A DNA stretch of 64,000 bases from a virus (IMGVR_UViG_3300025011_000027:27967-91966); one strand, 5' to 3'; shown: positions 16,312 to 25,671, numbered from the stretch's first letter. Numbers and translations: made by a program. The notes: a model not told the origin generated them from the letters alone.

Positions 16312-17160
16312 TTATAGTTGAGCTTGTACTGACTCCGGAAGTGATTCGACATAAGCTTTTAAGTCAGCTTGATTTCTTACTTTTCCCAGACGAGCTAAGT
16401 CCATAGGCTCAATTTCACCTTTATTCAAGGCATCGGTTACAACATCTTGAATGTCTGATTTGCTCAAGGTTCTTGAACCACCAGTAGCGGCTGCGTCACG
16501 CTTTTCCATTACTACGAATCCAGTTGCGGGAGAAGTAACAGGTTGACTCTTAATTAACTCAATATCAGCGGCAAGAGCAACTTGACCTTTTAAGCTTGCT
16601 TCCAAACTCTTTGCAAGAACCATTACGGTTCCTTGAAGAGCTGCAATATTAGCGTTGGTCTGAACTGACATTGCTTGAACATTTTTAGCAAGGGCTCCTA
16701 GTACTTCTGAAGCTTCAAGTACTTCTTCGTACTCATCGTTAAAGTTCTTGAAAAGAGGTTCTTCTTCCTCAACAGGTGCATTCTTACTTACAGCACCCTT
16801 TGGAGTTACTTTCTTACCATGATTGGTGATAAGTGTACCTTGAGAACCTTTGTGCGGCTCATCAGGATCCTCATCCTCTTCAGTAACTGGCCCGCCGTTT
16901 GCTTTACCGTTCTTGTCGGTACCTTCCTTATTCTTCTTAACTTTTTCTTCTGGCTCTTCTTCTCCGCCGCCCATTTCATTTTCTTCATCTTTGGGTTTTT
17001 CTTCGCCTTCTTCTTCCTCACCAGTTCCCTTGCCCTTTGCGCTTTTGAACAAGTCTCTGAGGAAGTTAAGACCTTTTCCACTGAATGTAATCGCATCATG
17101 TGCGCCACCGGAAGTAGACTTTTTAAGTTCGTTCATGTGGTCTTCAAATTCTTTAGTCAA
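16312..17160 (-). CDS. Capsid scaffold protein
   Basis: 282 aa from TTG at 17160, with AAAAGGAG 10 bases upstream. Starting at 17196 would overlap the protease. The first half is highly charged and Gly/Glu/Lys-rich (GTGEEEEGEEKPKDEENEM), and the second half is helical (VLGALAKNVQAMSVQTNANI). It lies between prohead protease and major capsid, the standard scaffold position. Processing by the adjacent protease is likely. Confidence 0.75.
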   Translation of the reverse strand: MTKEFEDHMNELKKSTSGGAHDAITFSGKGLNFLRDLFKSAKGKGTGEEEEGEEKPKDEENEMGGGEEEPEEKVKKNKEGTDKNGKANGGPVTEEDEDPDEPHKGSQGTLITNHGKKVTPKGAVSKNAPVEEEEPLFKNFNDEYEEVLEASEVLGALAKNVQAMSVQTNANIAALQGTVMVLAKSLEASLKGQVALAADIELIKSQPVTSPATGFVVMEKRDAAATGGSRTLSKSDIQDVVTDALNKGEIEPMDLARLGKVRNQADLKAYVESLPESVQAQL

Positions 17161-17176
17161 TTTGTTACCGCTCCTT

Positions 17177-17941
17177 TTATTTAAGATAGCCCGCAAATTG
17201 CAGACGCTTGACCAACCTATAAGCTTCGTTTTCTTTTACTCCCTTACACTTAACAAGGTGGAAGTAGGCACTCTCTGATCCTTTTCTAAATCGTCCCTTT
17301 TCGTCGTAACAATTGTGGTCACATTTACCCCAAAGAACATCTTCGATTGGAAATCCAGTTAGGGCTTTACTCGCTTCTTCAGTAACATGACCATCATCCA
17401 AGTTTTGATTGAGAAGAGGAACTCCGTTACCTGTAGTTAGTGACTTAGCTAAAAACTCAGCGAACGTATCAGTGTTAGCGGGCTTAGGAGTAAGTGCTAC
17501 ATCGTCCACCCTCGTCTTAGTGAGTCGATTCGCCTCCGTCTCTAGTATCGCCCCCTCTACTGAAAACCCGTGATTCCTTTCGGGGTCGTCTTTTTCGGCT
17601 TGCAGTAGGTCCCAAGCTGCTCTTCCTGGCTCACTATCATATAGCTCAACCAAGTGATAAAAAGCAGGACCTCTTATGCCTTTCTTGAGAGTACTTCCAT
17701 CAGAGACAATTTTAGCTTCTAATGGTTTACCCAGAACGTATTGCGGTCCTTTTAGATGATCGTAATTCAAATGACCTTTTGTCAAATAAGAACTAAATTC
17801 CATTCCAGGAACTACTAATTCTTCGCCATGTTTGTCTTTAGTTTCAGTACTCGCGACACCCCTAAGCAATCTCTTACGTTCGCCCTTTATTAGCTCTTCG
17901 TCACGTTCACAGATAACAAAAAAGCTAAAATCTGCCGGCAT
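17177..17941 (-). CDS. Prohead protease (XkdF-like serine protease)
   Basis: 254 aa. Residues 20-60 include RLLRGVASTETKDKHGEELV, a signature of phage prohead proteases. A conserved His lies in HLNYDH, with HGFSVEGAI and VDDVALTPKPANTDT further on, the XkdF-type core. The last 60 residues (CDHNCYDEKGRFRKGSESAYFHLV) form an additional Cys/His-containing tail of unknown role. It lies upstream of scaffold and capsid. A terminator precedes it, so it may be read from a separate or attenuated transcript. Confidence 0.8.
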   Translation of the reverse strand: MPADFSFFVICERDEELIKGERKRLLRGVASTETKDKHGEELVVPGMEFSSYLTKGHLNYDHLKGPQYVLGKPLEAKIVSDGSTLKKGIRGPAFYHLVELYDSEPGRAAWDLLQAEKDDPERNHGFSVEGAILETEANRLTKTRVDDVALTPKPANTDTFAEFLAKSLTTGNGVPLLNQNLDDGHVTEEASKALTGFPIEDVLWGKCDHNCYDEKGRFRKGSESAYFHLVKCKGVKENEAYRLVKRLQFAGYLK

Positions 17942-17956
17942 TCACGTAACCTCCCA

Positions 17957-17984
17957 CAAAAAATAACGCATCTAGTGTGCGTTA
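17957..17984 (-). terminator. Intrinsic terminator before the protease gene
   Basis: Minus-strand stem TAACGCA / TGCGTTA with a 7-base loop, followed by TTTTTTG. It lies 30 bp after the stop of the 244-aa gene and 16 bp before the protease start. Confidence 0.7.
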
Positions 17985-18013
17985 GTTTTGTATTTAGTGT
18001 TTTAGTGTTTTTC

Positions 18014-18748
18014 TTAAAATAAGAGAAGAGTAAGGGTATCCGATGCCACGGTACATTTTAATGAGAGAGTGGTTGAGGTACTTGTGATTAGAGTAGTTGT
18101 CCCATCAGTGTCAACTGCTGCATTAACTGATCCAATATTAAGCGCCGCGGCTACGTCATTTTCAGCACCTGCGGCTATTCTAACTTTAGATGCACTACCA
18201 GTGGTACCTGAAGTAATAACATAGACGTTGTTCGTAAAGGTTACTGTCACCGCAGCGTAAATTCCGCCGAGTGCGCGAATGTCTGTTTGCATTGCGGCAG
18301 CTATTCCTGCTCCTGTGGTCAATCCCGCAAGGGTTAAGGTTACGCTTTGATATGTGGGAGTTGCTGAAACATCGCTATCAACGGCAATCTTGAAGGTCGT
18401 TGCAGAACCTGCACTAATATCAGTACTCGGACTTGCAGCTCCCGTTTCATAACCTGCTGCAACTGTGCCACCATGGAATGGTCTTCCGCCCTTTTGACTA
18501 TTTACGAGTACATACCCTACTGGAGCCCTGCCTAATGCGTGTGTTACTGTATCAGCGGTGTTTGCCGTTGCATTTGTTGCATAAGTAACATATACACCAT
18601 CAATATCACCTGGTACTGCTCCAGAAACACCTGTCCCTAAACTTCTTTGAGCCGCTAGTGCTTTCAGTAATGCACCAGCTTTAACTCCCGGAATAGCTAC
18701 ATTAATCGCCCTTACCTGTTTATCAGTGAGTTGAACCAACATTGACAC
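18014..18748 (-). CDS. Head or tail decoration protein, repetitive beta structure
   Basis: 244 aa. The N-terminus is a short helix (LTDKQVRAINVAIPGVKAG). The remainder is Ala/Thr/Gly/Val-rich beta sequence with HALGRAPVGYVLVNSQKGG, a motif shared with phage surface proteins. The part from residue 120 on (TFKIAVDSDVSATPTYQSVT) resembles the sheath insertion. A GGAGG site precedes the ATG. Its place just before the protease suggests a capsid decoration or head fibre protein. This is inference. Confidence 0.55.
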   Translation of the reverse strand: MSMLVQLTDKQVRAINVAIPGVKAGALLKALAAQRSLGTGVSGAVPGDIDGVYVTYATNATANTADTVTHALGRAPVGYVLVNSQKGGRPFHGGTVAAGYETGAASPSTDISAGSATTFKIAVDSDVSATPTYQSVTLTLAGLTTGAGIAAAMQTDIRALGGIYAAVTVTFTNNVYVITSGTTGSASKVRIAAGAENDVAAALNIGSVNAAVDTDGTTTLITSTSTTLSLKCTVASDTLTLLLF

Positions 18749-18778
18749 CTCCGACCTTTTTAATAAGTATCTTTGAAA

Positions 18779-18913
18779 TTATTTGACTACAAGTTTAGAA
18801 TAGTTAAGTCTTTCTCCATTAACTGCGCTCATTTTAGCACCGATCCAGTGATAATACAAGGTATATTAATAGTCTTTCATAAATAATTGTTCCTCATAGA
18901 CCACCCCCTTCAT
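18779..18913 (-). pseudogene. Small reading frame with in-frame TAA
   Basis: ATG at 18913 overlaps the stop of the upstream neck gene (ATGA). The frame reads 15 codons ending MKDY, then TAA at 18866-18868, then 28 further codons (YTLYYHWIGAKMSAVNGER) before TAA at 18779-18781. The downstream part looks coding rather than random. It may be a decayed small protein, a readthrough product or a sequencing error. The surrounding stretch 18749-18912 holds nothing else. Confidence 0.4.
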
Positions 18914-19719
18914 CATAAAGCACGTTCTACCAACTTAAGCAAATTCTCAGTAACCTTCGGGATACAAAAAGAATAAACTGCTTGAATGATAGGATTAGGT
19001 TCGATACTAGGATGCCACCAACTTAATGGGTCACTACCAACCTGTTTTCCATTAACTACTCTAGGAGTTGAAACTCTTCTAAAGGTCACATAGTTTGTAT
19101 GGCCTGGATTCCCTGTTTTATACATTCCGTGATAGACACTGGATTGATGAGTGTATCCCTTGAAGCTAGTTTCAGAAGGAGCGTCCCAAGTGAGTGGAGC
19201 CTCCCACTTTATACCCCCAGTTCCGTGTGAAACGCTCCTAGTAAGCTGCTTAGCTTGTTTGTATACTTCATCAGGCATGCTCATTTTAATTGATATTGCG
19301 CTTGCCCCAGAACTTGGTGAAGTTGGAGTATAATGTCTGAAAGGGATAGTATTGTACTTCCCTGACCCATCTTTGGTTGTTCTAGCTTTAGGACCGCTAA
19401 GTAAGTCTGGTTTCATGTCCCAAGCTTCTTTTCCACCTTCAATCTCTAGTACTTCTTTAGCATACCCAACTGGAGATACAATAGCTTTAAATTGGGAAGG
19501 GAAATTCAATGAGTCACCAGTCGAGAGTGCTTTTGCATATTCATCATCAGTAAGACTTTTTGACATTCCAGGAAGTACGTTTCCTTGAACTGCGGAACGC
19601 CACACATCACGAACATAAATGGCAGCGTTCTCCAAACCTCTCTGAAGTAGTTCTCCATTTATTCTAACGTCATTCAGAGCATCACCTAACTGAGATAAAT
19701 CAACATCTATTTCGTACAT
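18913..19719 (-). CDS. Neck / tail completion protein (HK97 gp10-like)
   Basis: 268 aa. The C-terminal FRRVSTPRVVNGKQVGSD followed by SWWHPSIEPNPIIQA matches the HK97 gp10 / tail completion pattern (xxWxHPGI). The first 100 residues are helical. It usually acts in joining tails to heads. Here it lies upstream of the protease and capsid genes, whereas in most genomes it follows the capsid gene. Confidence 0.7.
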   Translation of the reverse strand: MYEIDVDLSQLGDALNDVRINGELLQRGLENAAIYVRDVWRSAVQGNVLPGMSKSLTDDEYAKALSTGDSLNFPSQFKAIVSPVGYAKEVLEIEGGKEAWDMKPDLLSGPKARTTKDGSGKYNTIPFRHYTPTSPSSGASAISIKMSMPDEVYKQAKQLTRSVSHGTGGIKWEAPLTWDAPSETSFKGYTHQSSVYHGMYKTGNPGHTNYVTFRRVSTPRVVNGKQVGSDPLSWWHPSIEPNPIIQAVYSFCIPKVTENLLKLVERAL

Positions 19720-19721
19720 AC

Positions 19722-20408
19722 TTACACCCCATTAAAAACCACATGTTTTTTTCTTAGCAAGACCTTTTGCCCCAAGTTAGTTCCGCGCTCTCTTCTAGGT
19801 TGCGGAGGCGCGAATACTATCCAATCTACGAGTGCGGAGTACTTAATACTGTATGGTGTACCAGGATCGGGTTCAGAACCTCCTACCACATCCCAGGTTA
19901 TACTTCTTCCTTCAATCGTAAAATCTGTATCCTTGACATAATAAGCAACATCACCAGTCACAGGATCAACGGTGATACACTCAGAAACGTCAAGAATAGA
20001 ATAGTTAGCTGTATCAGTATCCGAAGTATCAGATCGTGTTATAAGCTCTCCTTCATAAGGAATACCTTCTTTCCAAGTAAGTTGTATCCTGTCATAATCA
20101 CTCAAAGTCTGAGGGATATTTGGAGAGAATACAAGATCACCTGGAGAAGCTATTCCTGATTGAAGCAGTTCTTTATGCTGAGATATGTTGGTTACCATAC
20201 CAATTATCTTTCCCTTGTCTAACCATACCCACCCTAATCCATTACAAGCTTTACAATTTGGATTAGCTCTATTAGGATCGAGTACATATCCGGTTTGGGA
20301 GAGTGTGCAAGTACATTTCATCCCTTGACTGTATTTTACACTCTCTCCGTGTCTCTTAATAAATTCACTTTGTCTATTAACACTTACTTTTGAGTTGTTT
20401 AAAGGCAT
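19722..20408 (-). CDS. Head closure / neck protein with Cys pairs
   Basis: 228 aa. A Cys cluster (KCTCTL, then NCKACNGLGW, residues about 31-60) looks like a small zinc knuckle. The rest is beta-rich (VLDPNRANP, YDRIQLTWKEGIPYEGE). It lies between two other neck-type genes with 2-14 bp spacing. Zinc-containing stopper-like proteins are known in myoviruses, but this assignment rests on context. Confidence 0.55.
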   Translation of the reverse strand: MPLNNSKVSVNRQSEFIKRHGESVKYSQGMKCTCTLSQTGYVLDPNRANPNCKACNGLGWVWLDKGKIIGMVTNISQHKELLQSGIASPGDLVFSPNIPQTLSDYDRIQLTWKEGIPYEGELITRSDTSDTDTANYSILDVSECITVDPVTGDVAYYVKDTDFTIEGRSITWDVVGGSEPDPGTPYSIKYSALVDWIVFAPPQPRRERGTNLGQKVLLRKKHVVFNGV

Positions 20409-20422
20409 ATTTTCTCACTCCC

Positions 20423-21781
20423 TTATATGGTCGTGTATTGAATACCACAAAAGCGAATTCTCATCTTTGGAACTTCTTTAGCTAACCACTCTTTGTAGCT
20501 TGTGAAGTGGCCACCATAAGTTCCATACGTTGCGCTTGCAGTATACCCCTCTGACTGACTAACACCATCACGACTGGTTGATTGACTTGCGTAACCTGCA
20601 CGATAAGCAGAACCTGCACTATTCAGTAATTCGTACGAGGCTTTTTTTGCGATAGCTTCACGTACAATAGAACGATCGGCTTTCAAGTCTCTCAATCCTA
20701 CGGTTGCTCGATAATGCCAGAAACTTGGAATAGACGCATAATTGTAAAGATACGCCATTACAAATATTCCACCATAAAAGTTCCACATTACTTGAGCTGA
20801 AGTGGTAGGAACTAATTCGCATATTCCAGAACGCTCATTCCACACTAGCCACGTTCTAGGTACTTGAACTGATTTACTCGTATTAAAATATCCTGTAAGT
20901 TCTAAGTCCAAAATATTAGGATAGGGAATCTTAAAGCTCAACCACTTGTTAAAGTTTCTTGGTTTGTAGTACGTCTCAGGAATAGCTACTTCATCGAAGA
21001 ACAGACCATTCTTGAAACCATCAGTATCAACGATAGTTGGCTCAAGTTTGGTTACTATACGCTCCTCCACCCAATTTGTAGCTGCACGTATTTGTCTTAT
21101 AAATGCGCTATCTTTAAGTCGGCCGTTATCAATATAAAGCATTTCTGACTTATCGACTGAAGGAAGTAGGTTAGGACTTACAGTAACCATAATATAATCT
21201 TCATTGTCACCGTCGAGTAATAACAATGAATAGGGAACGTCACCTACTACAGGTACGCCAGTTCCCGCTTTCCAAGACAGCTCTTTAGTAGTCTCAGTAT
21301 ACGTCAGAGTAAACGGGCCTTTATAGTGATTCTCACTGACCTCAGTAACAATTACTCCCGTTATCTTTTGGGGCTGGATTCGTGGTTCTAGGATTTCATA
21401 GTCGTAGAAAGTAACACCTTTTGTCCATTCTTCTTTAAGCTCTTTCACAGGAACTATGGAAATGGCAAACATCTTCGACTCCACGACATTATTCTGACTG
21501 TCAGTGACTACAATGGTATAATCTCCCTGCTTCGCACGATAAATTCCAAGTTCGTCCATTGCGTCTCTATTCAAGTCAAACGCCACGTTATACCTCGTTT
21601 CAGTTGTCAAGGTAAGATTCTTCACGACTATATTCCCACCACCGTCAGACCGGCAAAGTGCGGCACTGATAACGTCTGACGGTACCGGGGACGTTACTAT
21701 AATAGTAGATCTAATTACCGATAAGTCTGAGTGATATCGGCTGTACTCTGAAAGGTCGGTAAATACTGAAGATATAGTCAA
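20423..21781 (-). CDS. Large head-tail connector / neck structural protein
   Basis: 452 aa from TTG, with GGGAGG 8 bases upstream. The N-terminal half is Ig-like beta sandwich (NIVVKNLTLTTETRYNVAF, GDYTIVVTDSQNNVVES). The C-terminal half (IRQIRAATNWVEERI, IPYPNILDLELTGYF, YRATVGLRDLKADRS) resembles adaptor proteins that bind the portal. The combination of adaptor-like helices with beta domains is unusual. It is the first structural gene after the effector cluster. Confidence 0.55.
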   Translation of the reverse strand: MTISSVFTDLSEYSRYHSDLSVIRSTIIVTSPVPSDVISAALCRSDGGGNIVVKNLTLTTETRYNVAFDLNRDAMDELGIYRAKQGDYTIVVTDSQNNVVESKMFAISIVPVKELKEEWTKGVTFYDYEILEPRIQPQKITGVIVTEVSENHYKGPFTLTYTETTKELSWKAGTGVPVVGDVPYSLLLLDGDNEDYIMVTVSPNLLPSVDKSEMLYIDNGRLKDSAFIRQIRAATNWVEERIVTKLEPTIVDTDGFKNGLFFDEVAIPETYYKPRNFNKWLSFKIPYPNILDLELTGYFNTSKSVQVPRTWLVWNERSGICELVPTTSAQVMWNFYGGIFVMAYLYNYASIPSFWHYRATVGLRDLKADRSIVREAIAKKASYELLNSAGSAYRAGYASQSTSRDGVSQSEGYTASATYGTYGGHFTSYKEWLAKEVPKMRIRFCGIQYTTI

Positions 21782-21797
21782 CTTAATGACCTCCCTA

Positions 21798-24149
21798 TTA
21801 ATGTTCTAGATTATAGTGGATTGTTTCCAGTGTGTCCGTTTCAGCATCTTCCAATTGCTTCTTAGAATACTCGTTATCAGGATGGGCTAAAATTTTAGTA
21901 ACAAGGTTGCTATGAGGATCAAAACCTTCATTATTAACCGACGATGGTCCTAACTTCTTAGCATAGTTTATAATTTCCATAATAGGCTTACTATTAAGGC
22001 TCTCTGCACTGACTTTGTTACCAGGATGAGTTAAAACTTTTTCAGCTAGCTTGCTTTTTAAAATAAAACCTACATGCTCCTCAGACGTGTTAGCATAATT
22101 GGACCACTCTCCTGCCCATTTACCAAGTTGAGATAAAGATGCAGTTTCAAGAGTTTGATTATCATATTTATACGGATGATCTTTCTTTATCTTGTCAATA
22201 AAACCTTGAGTAAGTTCATCCTTCATCTGTTCAAGTATAGTTGAGCTTCCTTTAGTAGTTTTTGGAGAGGAGATTACCGATTCTACTGTCTTTGTCTTCT
22301 GACTCGTAGTGACAGTAATTTTAGGTTGTTTAGTACCTTTAGACTTATTAGGCACATATTCAGCATATAAACTATCTGCGGCTTCTTTCATGCTGCTCAT
22401 ACCCATACTGTAATACTTATCATAAGCTTTACTACCATATTCCTTACCAGATAACAATTCTGCCAATTTACGCTTTGTATCAGTATGTGAGGACTTATTA
22501 TTGTCGTAATCCTTCATAATTGATTTGTAAGCAGCTTGCTTTACTTTCCACTTCTCTTTGTCAGCTTTTTGTTCTGGAGTTAGTTTCGGAGCTTTCTTTT
22601 CAGGTAAGTTCTCCACTTCGTCCAAGTTTACTTCAGCATACTTTGTTTTCTGCTTTACGGTGAAATGATGTTTACCATCTTTCTTTTTGTATCCTACAAT
22701 GGTGTATCGTGCTTCCATTGACATTAGAACTTCGTCCTCACCAGAATGAGAGCTTAAATGTTTAATACTAGCTGCGTATTTACTTCCACCTTCTAAAGTA
22801 AATATACAACTATTTCCACCACTTCCGTGACCTGAAAAACCATTTGCAGTACTCTTGCTACTTGACCAACTACTGGTTCCACGCATATCAATAATAAGAT
22901 TTGATCCTGTTGACTTTATGAGCTTATCAAGTAATTCGTCGTTTACTGATATACCTCTATACAGAGGAGCAGTACCTGCCCATTTAGGCATTACTTTTAA
23001 AGCTTTTTCAATGTCAACACTTCTCTTATAATATTCTTGGTATGTGTAATTATTAGGATCCATTTTCTTAGTTTGAACTGATCTTATTCCAGAAGAACCA
23101 GAACCTGAGAATGAAGTAATAGCACTTGCATAATGGTCAGCCGCTTCATCTGAAACACCTAGACCCTTAAAATAGTCAATCTTTTCAGATTTACTTACTT
23201 CATAACCTTTATGACCTTCTTTTCCATAACGATGTGTAACGCCGACTCTGCCTCGTGTCTCTTGACTACCTCCAACCTCTCCAGGTCTTCCAGCGTGATT
23301 GAAGTCTCCTGAACCGGGGCCACCCTTTCTTAATACAAGCAACATGTCAGCACCCCTTTTACTTAATATTCTCCCTAGTCCTAGAAATATTGATTTACTA
23401 AATTTGGGTTTTATCGACTTAACTTCTTTCAGATAAATCATAGTATGAGTTGCCGCAGTTCCTGAGGAAGTTGTCCCTGCAACATCGTCTATCCTAGAAA
23501 TTTTGAATCTTGACCCAGCGGACATTAAGACTTCTTCTTCCTCTTTAAATTCACTGATAGACCTAATGCTTGCTCCATGCATGCTTCCCTTTTCTAAAAT
23601 AAGCATGACCGATCCATGATGACCATATGCTTTTGGACCTTTACTGCCAAAACTTAGTGCAACCTTTTCTGAGCTTGACCAACTACTTACTCCCAACATG
23701 TCGATAGAATCTCCGCTTTTATGTGAGTCTCTTAGCGACTGAAGATTACTTGGTTCAATTCGTATTCCTCGATAGATGGCTCCTGACTTCCATTTTGGAA
23801 GCTTCTTAATGAGTGCTTCCAAGTTCTTAGCATGATTAACAAGTCGATCTTCTTCCTCTTTATTGTCTCCCTTATAAGTTCCACTACCAACTTGTCTAAT
23901 TTCAGTATAGTCAATACCAGTAAAGTCAGTTATTGCCTTTGCGTATGCTTTAGCATGCTGCTCATCAACTCCAGTTTCTTCCATTATATAAGCAGCTTTT
24001 TTAGATAGTCCATTGTATGTTGAAGGATGATGCTCACTGGTTCTTCGACTTGTTCCACCTTTTCCTTCACTACCACCCACTTGACCAGGTCTCCCTGAAT
24101 GTCCAAAATCCCCTGATCCTACGCTACCCTTACTGAGTACTATTTGCAT
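21798..24149 (-). CDS. Double ADP-ribosyltransferase effector, probably packaged in the virion
   Basis: 783 aa. It has two copies of the same module. Each begins with a GSGDF(G/N)H(S/A)GRPG(Q/E)VGGS motif (residues about 9-28 and 280-300), followed by an ART fold with the R-S-E triad: AIYRGI, SSWSSSEK and EEEEVLMSAGSRF in copy 1, and PLYRGI, SSWSSSKS and EDEVLMSMEARY in copy 2. The last 180 residues are helical and Lys-rich. An ATG at 23345 between the copies has AAGGGGTG nearby, so copy 2 could also be made separately. ART enzymes of this class transfer ADP-ribose from NAD to Arg residues of proteins. The motif and location next to MuF suggest injection with DNA. Confidence 0.8.
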   Translation of the reverse strand: MQIVLSKGSVGSGDFGHSGRPGQVGGSEGKGGTSRRTSEHHPSTYNGLSKKAAYIMEETGVDEQHAKAYAKAITDFTGIDYTEIRQVGSGTYKGDNKEEEDRLVNHAKNLEALIKKLPKWKSGAIYRGIRIEPSNLQSLRDSHKSGDSIDMLGVSSWSSSEKVALSFGSKGPKAYGHHGSVMLILEKGSMHGASIRSISEFKEEEEVLMSAGSRFKISRIDDVAGTTSSGTAATHTMIYLKEVKSIKPKFSKSIFLGLGRILSKRGADMLLVLRKGGPGSGDFNHAGRPGEVGGSQETRGRVGVTHRYGKEGHKGYEVSKSEKIDYFKGLGVSDEAADHYASAITSFSGSGSSGIRSVQTKKMDPNNYTYQEYYKRSVDIEKALKVMPKWAGTAPLYRGISVNDELLDKLIKSTGSNLIIDMRGTSSWSSSKSTANGFSGHGSGGNSCIFTLEGGSKYAASIKHLSSHSGEDEVLMSMEARYTIVGYKKKDGKHHFTVKQKTKYAEVNLDEVENLPEKKAPKLTPEQKADKEKWKVKQAAYKSIMKDYDNNKSSHTDTKRKLAELLSGKEYGSKAYDKYYSMGMSSMKEAADSLYAEYVPNKSKGTKQPKITVTTSQKTKTVESVISSPKTTKGSSTILEQMKDELTQGFIDKIKKDHPYKYDNQTLETASLSQLGKWAGEWSNYANTSEEHVGFILKSKLAEKVLTHPGNKVSAESLNSKPIMEIINYAKKLGPSSVNNEGFDPHSNLVTKILAHPDNEYSKKQLEDAETDTLETIHYNLEH

Positions 24150-24153
24150 GCTG

Positions 24154-24255
24154 TCACTTCCTCCTAATAGCTAAAAGAATGCGCTTATGATCTTTCTCAT
24201 CAGCTTGGATTTCTTTAAGCTTATCCGCCGATTCTTCGTCCCCTGCTTCTTCAAA
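24154..24255 (-). pseudogene. In-frame continuation of the ART gene after an amber codon
   Basis: The frame continues from TAG (24256-24258) with FEEAGDEESADKLKEI then ADEKDHKRIL, which completes the ferritin-like helix expected after GEEKAIKDYGERIK. The stop is TGA at 24154-24156. It is either a nonsense mutation or a readthrough extension. AGGAGG of the next gene lies inside its last codons. Confidence 0.5.
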
Positions 24256-25593
24256 CTATTTGATTCTTTCACCATAGTCCTTAATAGCTTTTTCTTCTCC
24301 TTTAAGGTCATTGGTTAGAGAGATTCTTTTAGCTAATAATTCACTTAATCCGATCATGGAATATTCACCTGACTTCTTAAAGGAGGTAACTACGAAACGA
24401 GCTTTACCTGATATAAGTACCTCTTCCTGTTCATCAAATGCGCTAAAGTCTTTAATGCTTGCTCCTAACCTTGTACCATTTTTAAGAACAAATATAACCT
24501 TATTAGCATAATTTCCTTCACTAAACTTCTTAGCGACATCTAACCCGCTGCTCCAGCTACTAACACCTAACATACTGAAATCTTCTCCAGTATATAGACC
24601 ATTTAAGTATTTTTTAAGAATTGCATTACTGAAAGATACTCCCCTGTAAAGTGTGCCTGTCTTACCCCACTTAGGAAGTATTTCGATAGATCTTTCCAAG
24701 TCACTACCCATCAATGCATACTTACGTTCTTCCTCTTTACTATTGAAGTTCTCTGAATTACCCATCTGAGCTGCGCGAATATCAGAGACGCTAGGTCCTG
24801 TAAAAAGAAGGATTGTCTCGACCAGCCGCTTAGCGTACTCAATCTCTACCCCTCTTCTATAAAAGACCCTATACTTTTCATCAAGCTCTCCAAGTTCTCT
24901 ATGACCTGAGGTACTTGAATTCTTCTTAAGTTGATACGCTACCCACTTATCCACTGTCTCTTGCCATATACGATGCGGAGCAAGCTCACCATCCCACTTC
25001 TTGTCAACGTCACTGAATACGTGCATCCTATTGTTCTTATATTTCCCTTCCTCTATCATGCCATCCGAAACTGCAATTAAACGTGGTTTATCGCTCTTAC
25101 TATCTACCATATACCAGTAACAATTCCAGTCCATTCCAATAGACCAAATTTGTGCCCATACTTCTGAACTATGAAGGGCGCCAACAACAAAGTCAGGACC
25201 GTTTTCATATGAATCATTTGGTTTATGAGCTTCAATAATTAGTTTTTTCACGTATAGACCTTTATCACTATTCTCTCTTTTCCATAAAGCTCTGTATCTA
25301 CGCTCAGCGGCAATTACTCTTGTGCTATTCAGTCCCCCGACAACACATGGAACATGCGTATGTCCAGATTCTATAGCTGCAAGTAGTTTGTGGTGTCCAT
25401 CGTGAAGGTCATAGTCATACCCAACAACTAAAGCTGGAGTAGGTTTACCTTCTTTAAAGTCTCGAACATATTGAGCAACCTTATCACGATTGATGCTCTT
25501 AGTAGTCTGATAAGGAGTATTAATTCTATTCGTTGGTATGTATATTGGGTTAGGTGCAGTGGTCTTATATGCAAACCTATTAGCATTGCCCAT
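24256..25593 (-). CDS. ParB-like / ADP-ribosyltransferase fusion effector
   Basis: 445 aa. Residues about 14-85 are ParB/Srx-like: YIPTNRINTPYQTTKSINRD and YDYDLHDGHHKLLAAIESG, with the DGHH nucleotide-binding signature. Residues about 240-430 are an ART domain with TLYRGV (Arg), GVSSWSSG (Ser) and EQEEVLIS (Glu). The end GEEKAIKDYGERIK is the start of a ferritin-like helical module that continues after the TAG at 24256-24258 for 33 codons (to 24154). ParB-like and ART domains occur together in phage polyvalent proteins. A terminator separates the gene from the kinase gene upstream. Confidence 0.75.
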   Translation of the reverse strand: MGNANRFAYKTTAPNPIYIPTNRINTPYQTTKSINRDKVAQYVRDFKEGKPTPALVVGYDYDLHDGHHKLLAAIESGHTHVPCVVGGLNSTRVIAAERRYRALWKRENSDKGLYVKKLIIEAHKPNDSYENGPDFVVGALHSSEVWAQIWSIGMDWNCYWYMVDSKSDKPRLIAVSDGMIEEGKYKNNRMHVFSDVDKKWDGELAPHRIWQETVDKWVAYQLKKNSSTSGHRELGELDEKYRVFYRRGVEIEYAKRLVETILLFTGPSVSDIRAAQMGNSENFNSKEEERKYALMGSDLERSIEILPKWGKTGTLYRGVSFSNAILKKYLNGLYTGEDFSMLGVSSWSSGLDVAKKFSEGNYANKVIFVLKNGTRLGASIKDFSAFDEQEEVLISGKARFVVTSFKKSGEYSMIGLSELLAKRISLTNDLKGEEKAIKDYGERIK

Positions 25594-25623
25594 TAAAGTT
25601 TCACCTACTTATAATTATTAGCC

Positions 25624-25655
25624 GAATAAAAAAGACTAGCGCATAATGGCTAGCC
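25624..25655 (-). terminator. Terminator between kinase and ParB-ART genes
   Basis: Minus-strand stem GGCTAGC / GCTAGTC (one G-U pair), then TTTTTTATT. It lies 17 bp after the stop of the kinase gene, so the two effector genes may be expressed at different levels. Confidence 0.7.
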
Positions 25656-25671
25656 TTAGTTTAGCACGGAT

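Noticed and set aside
16819-17278. Plus-strand frames over the scaffold gene
   Set aside because: Ser/Pro- and Phe-rich products that arise from the complement of Glu/Lys-rich codons.
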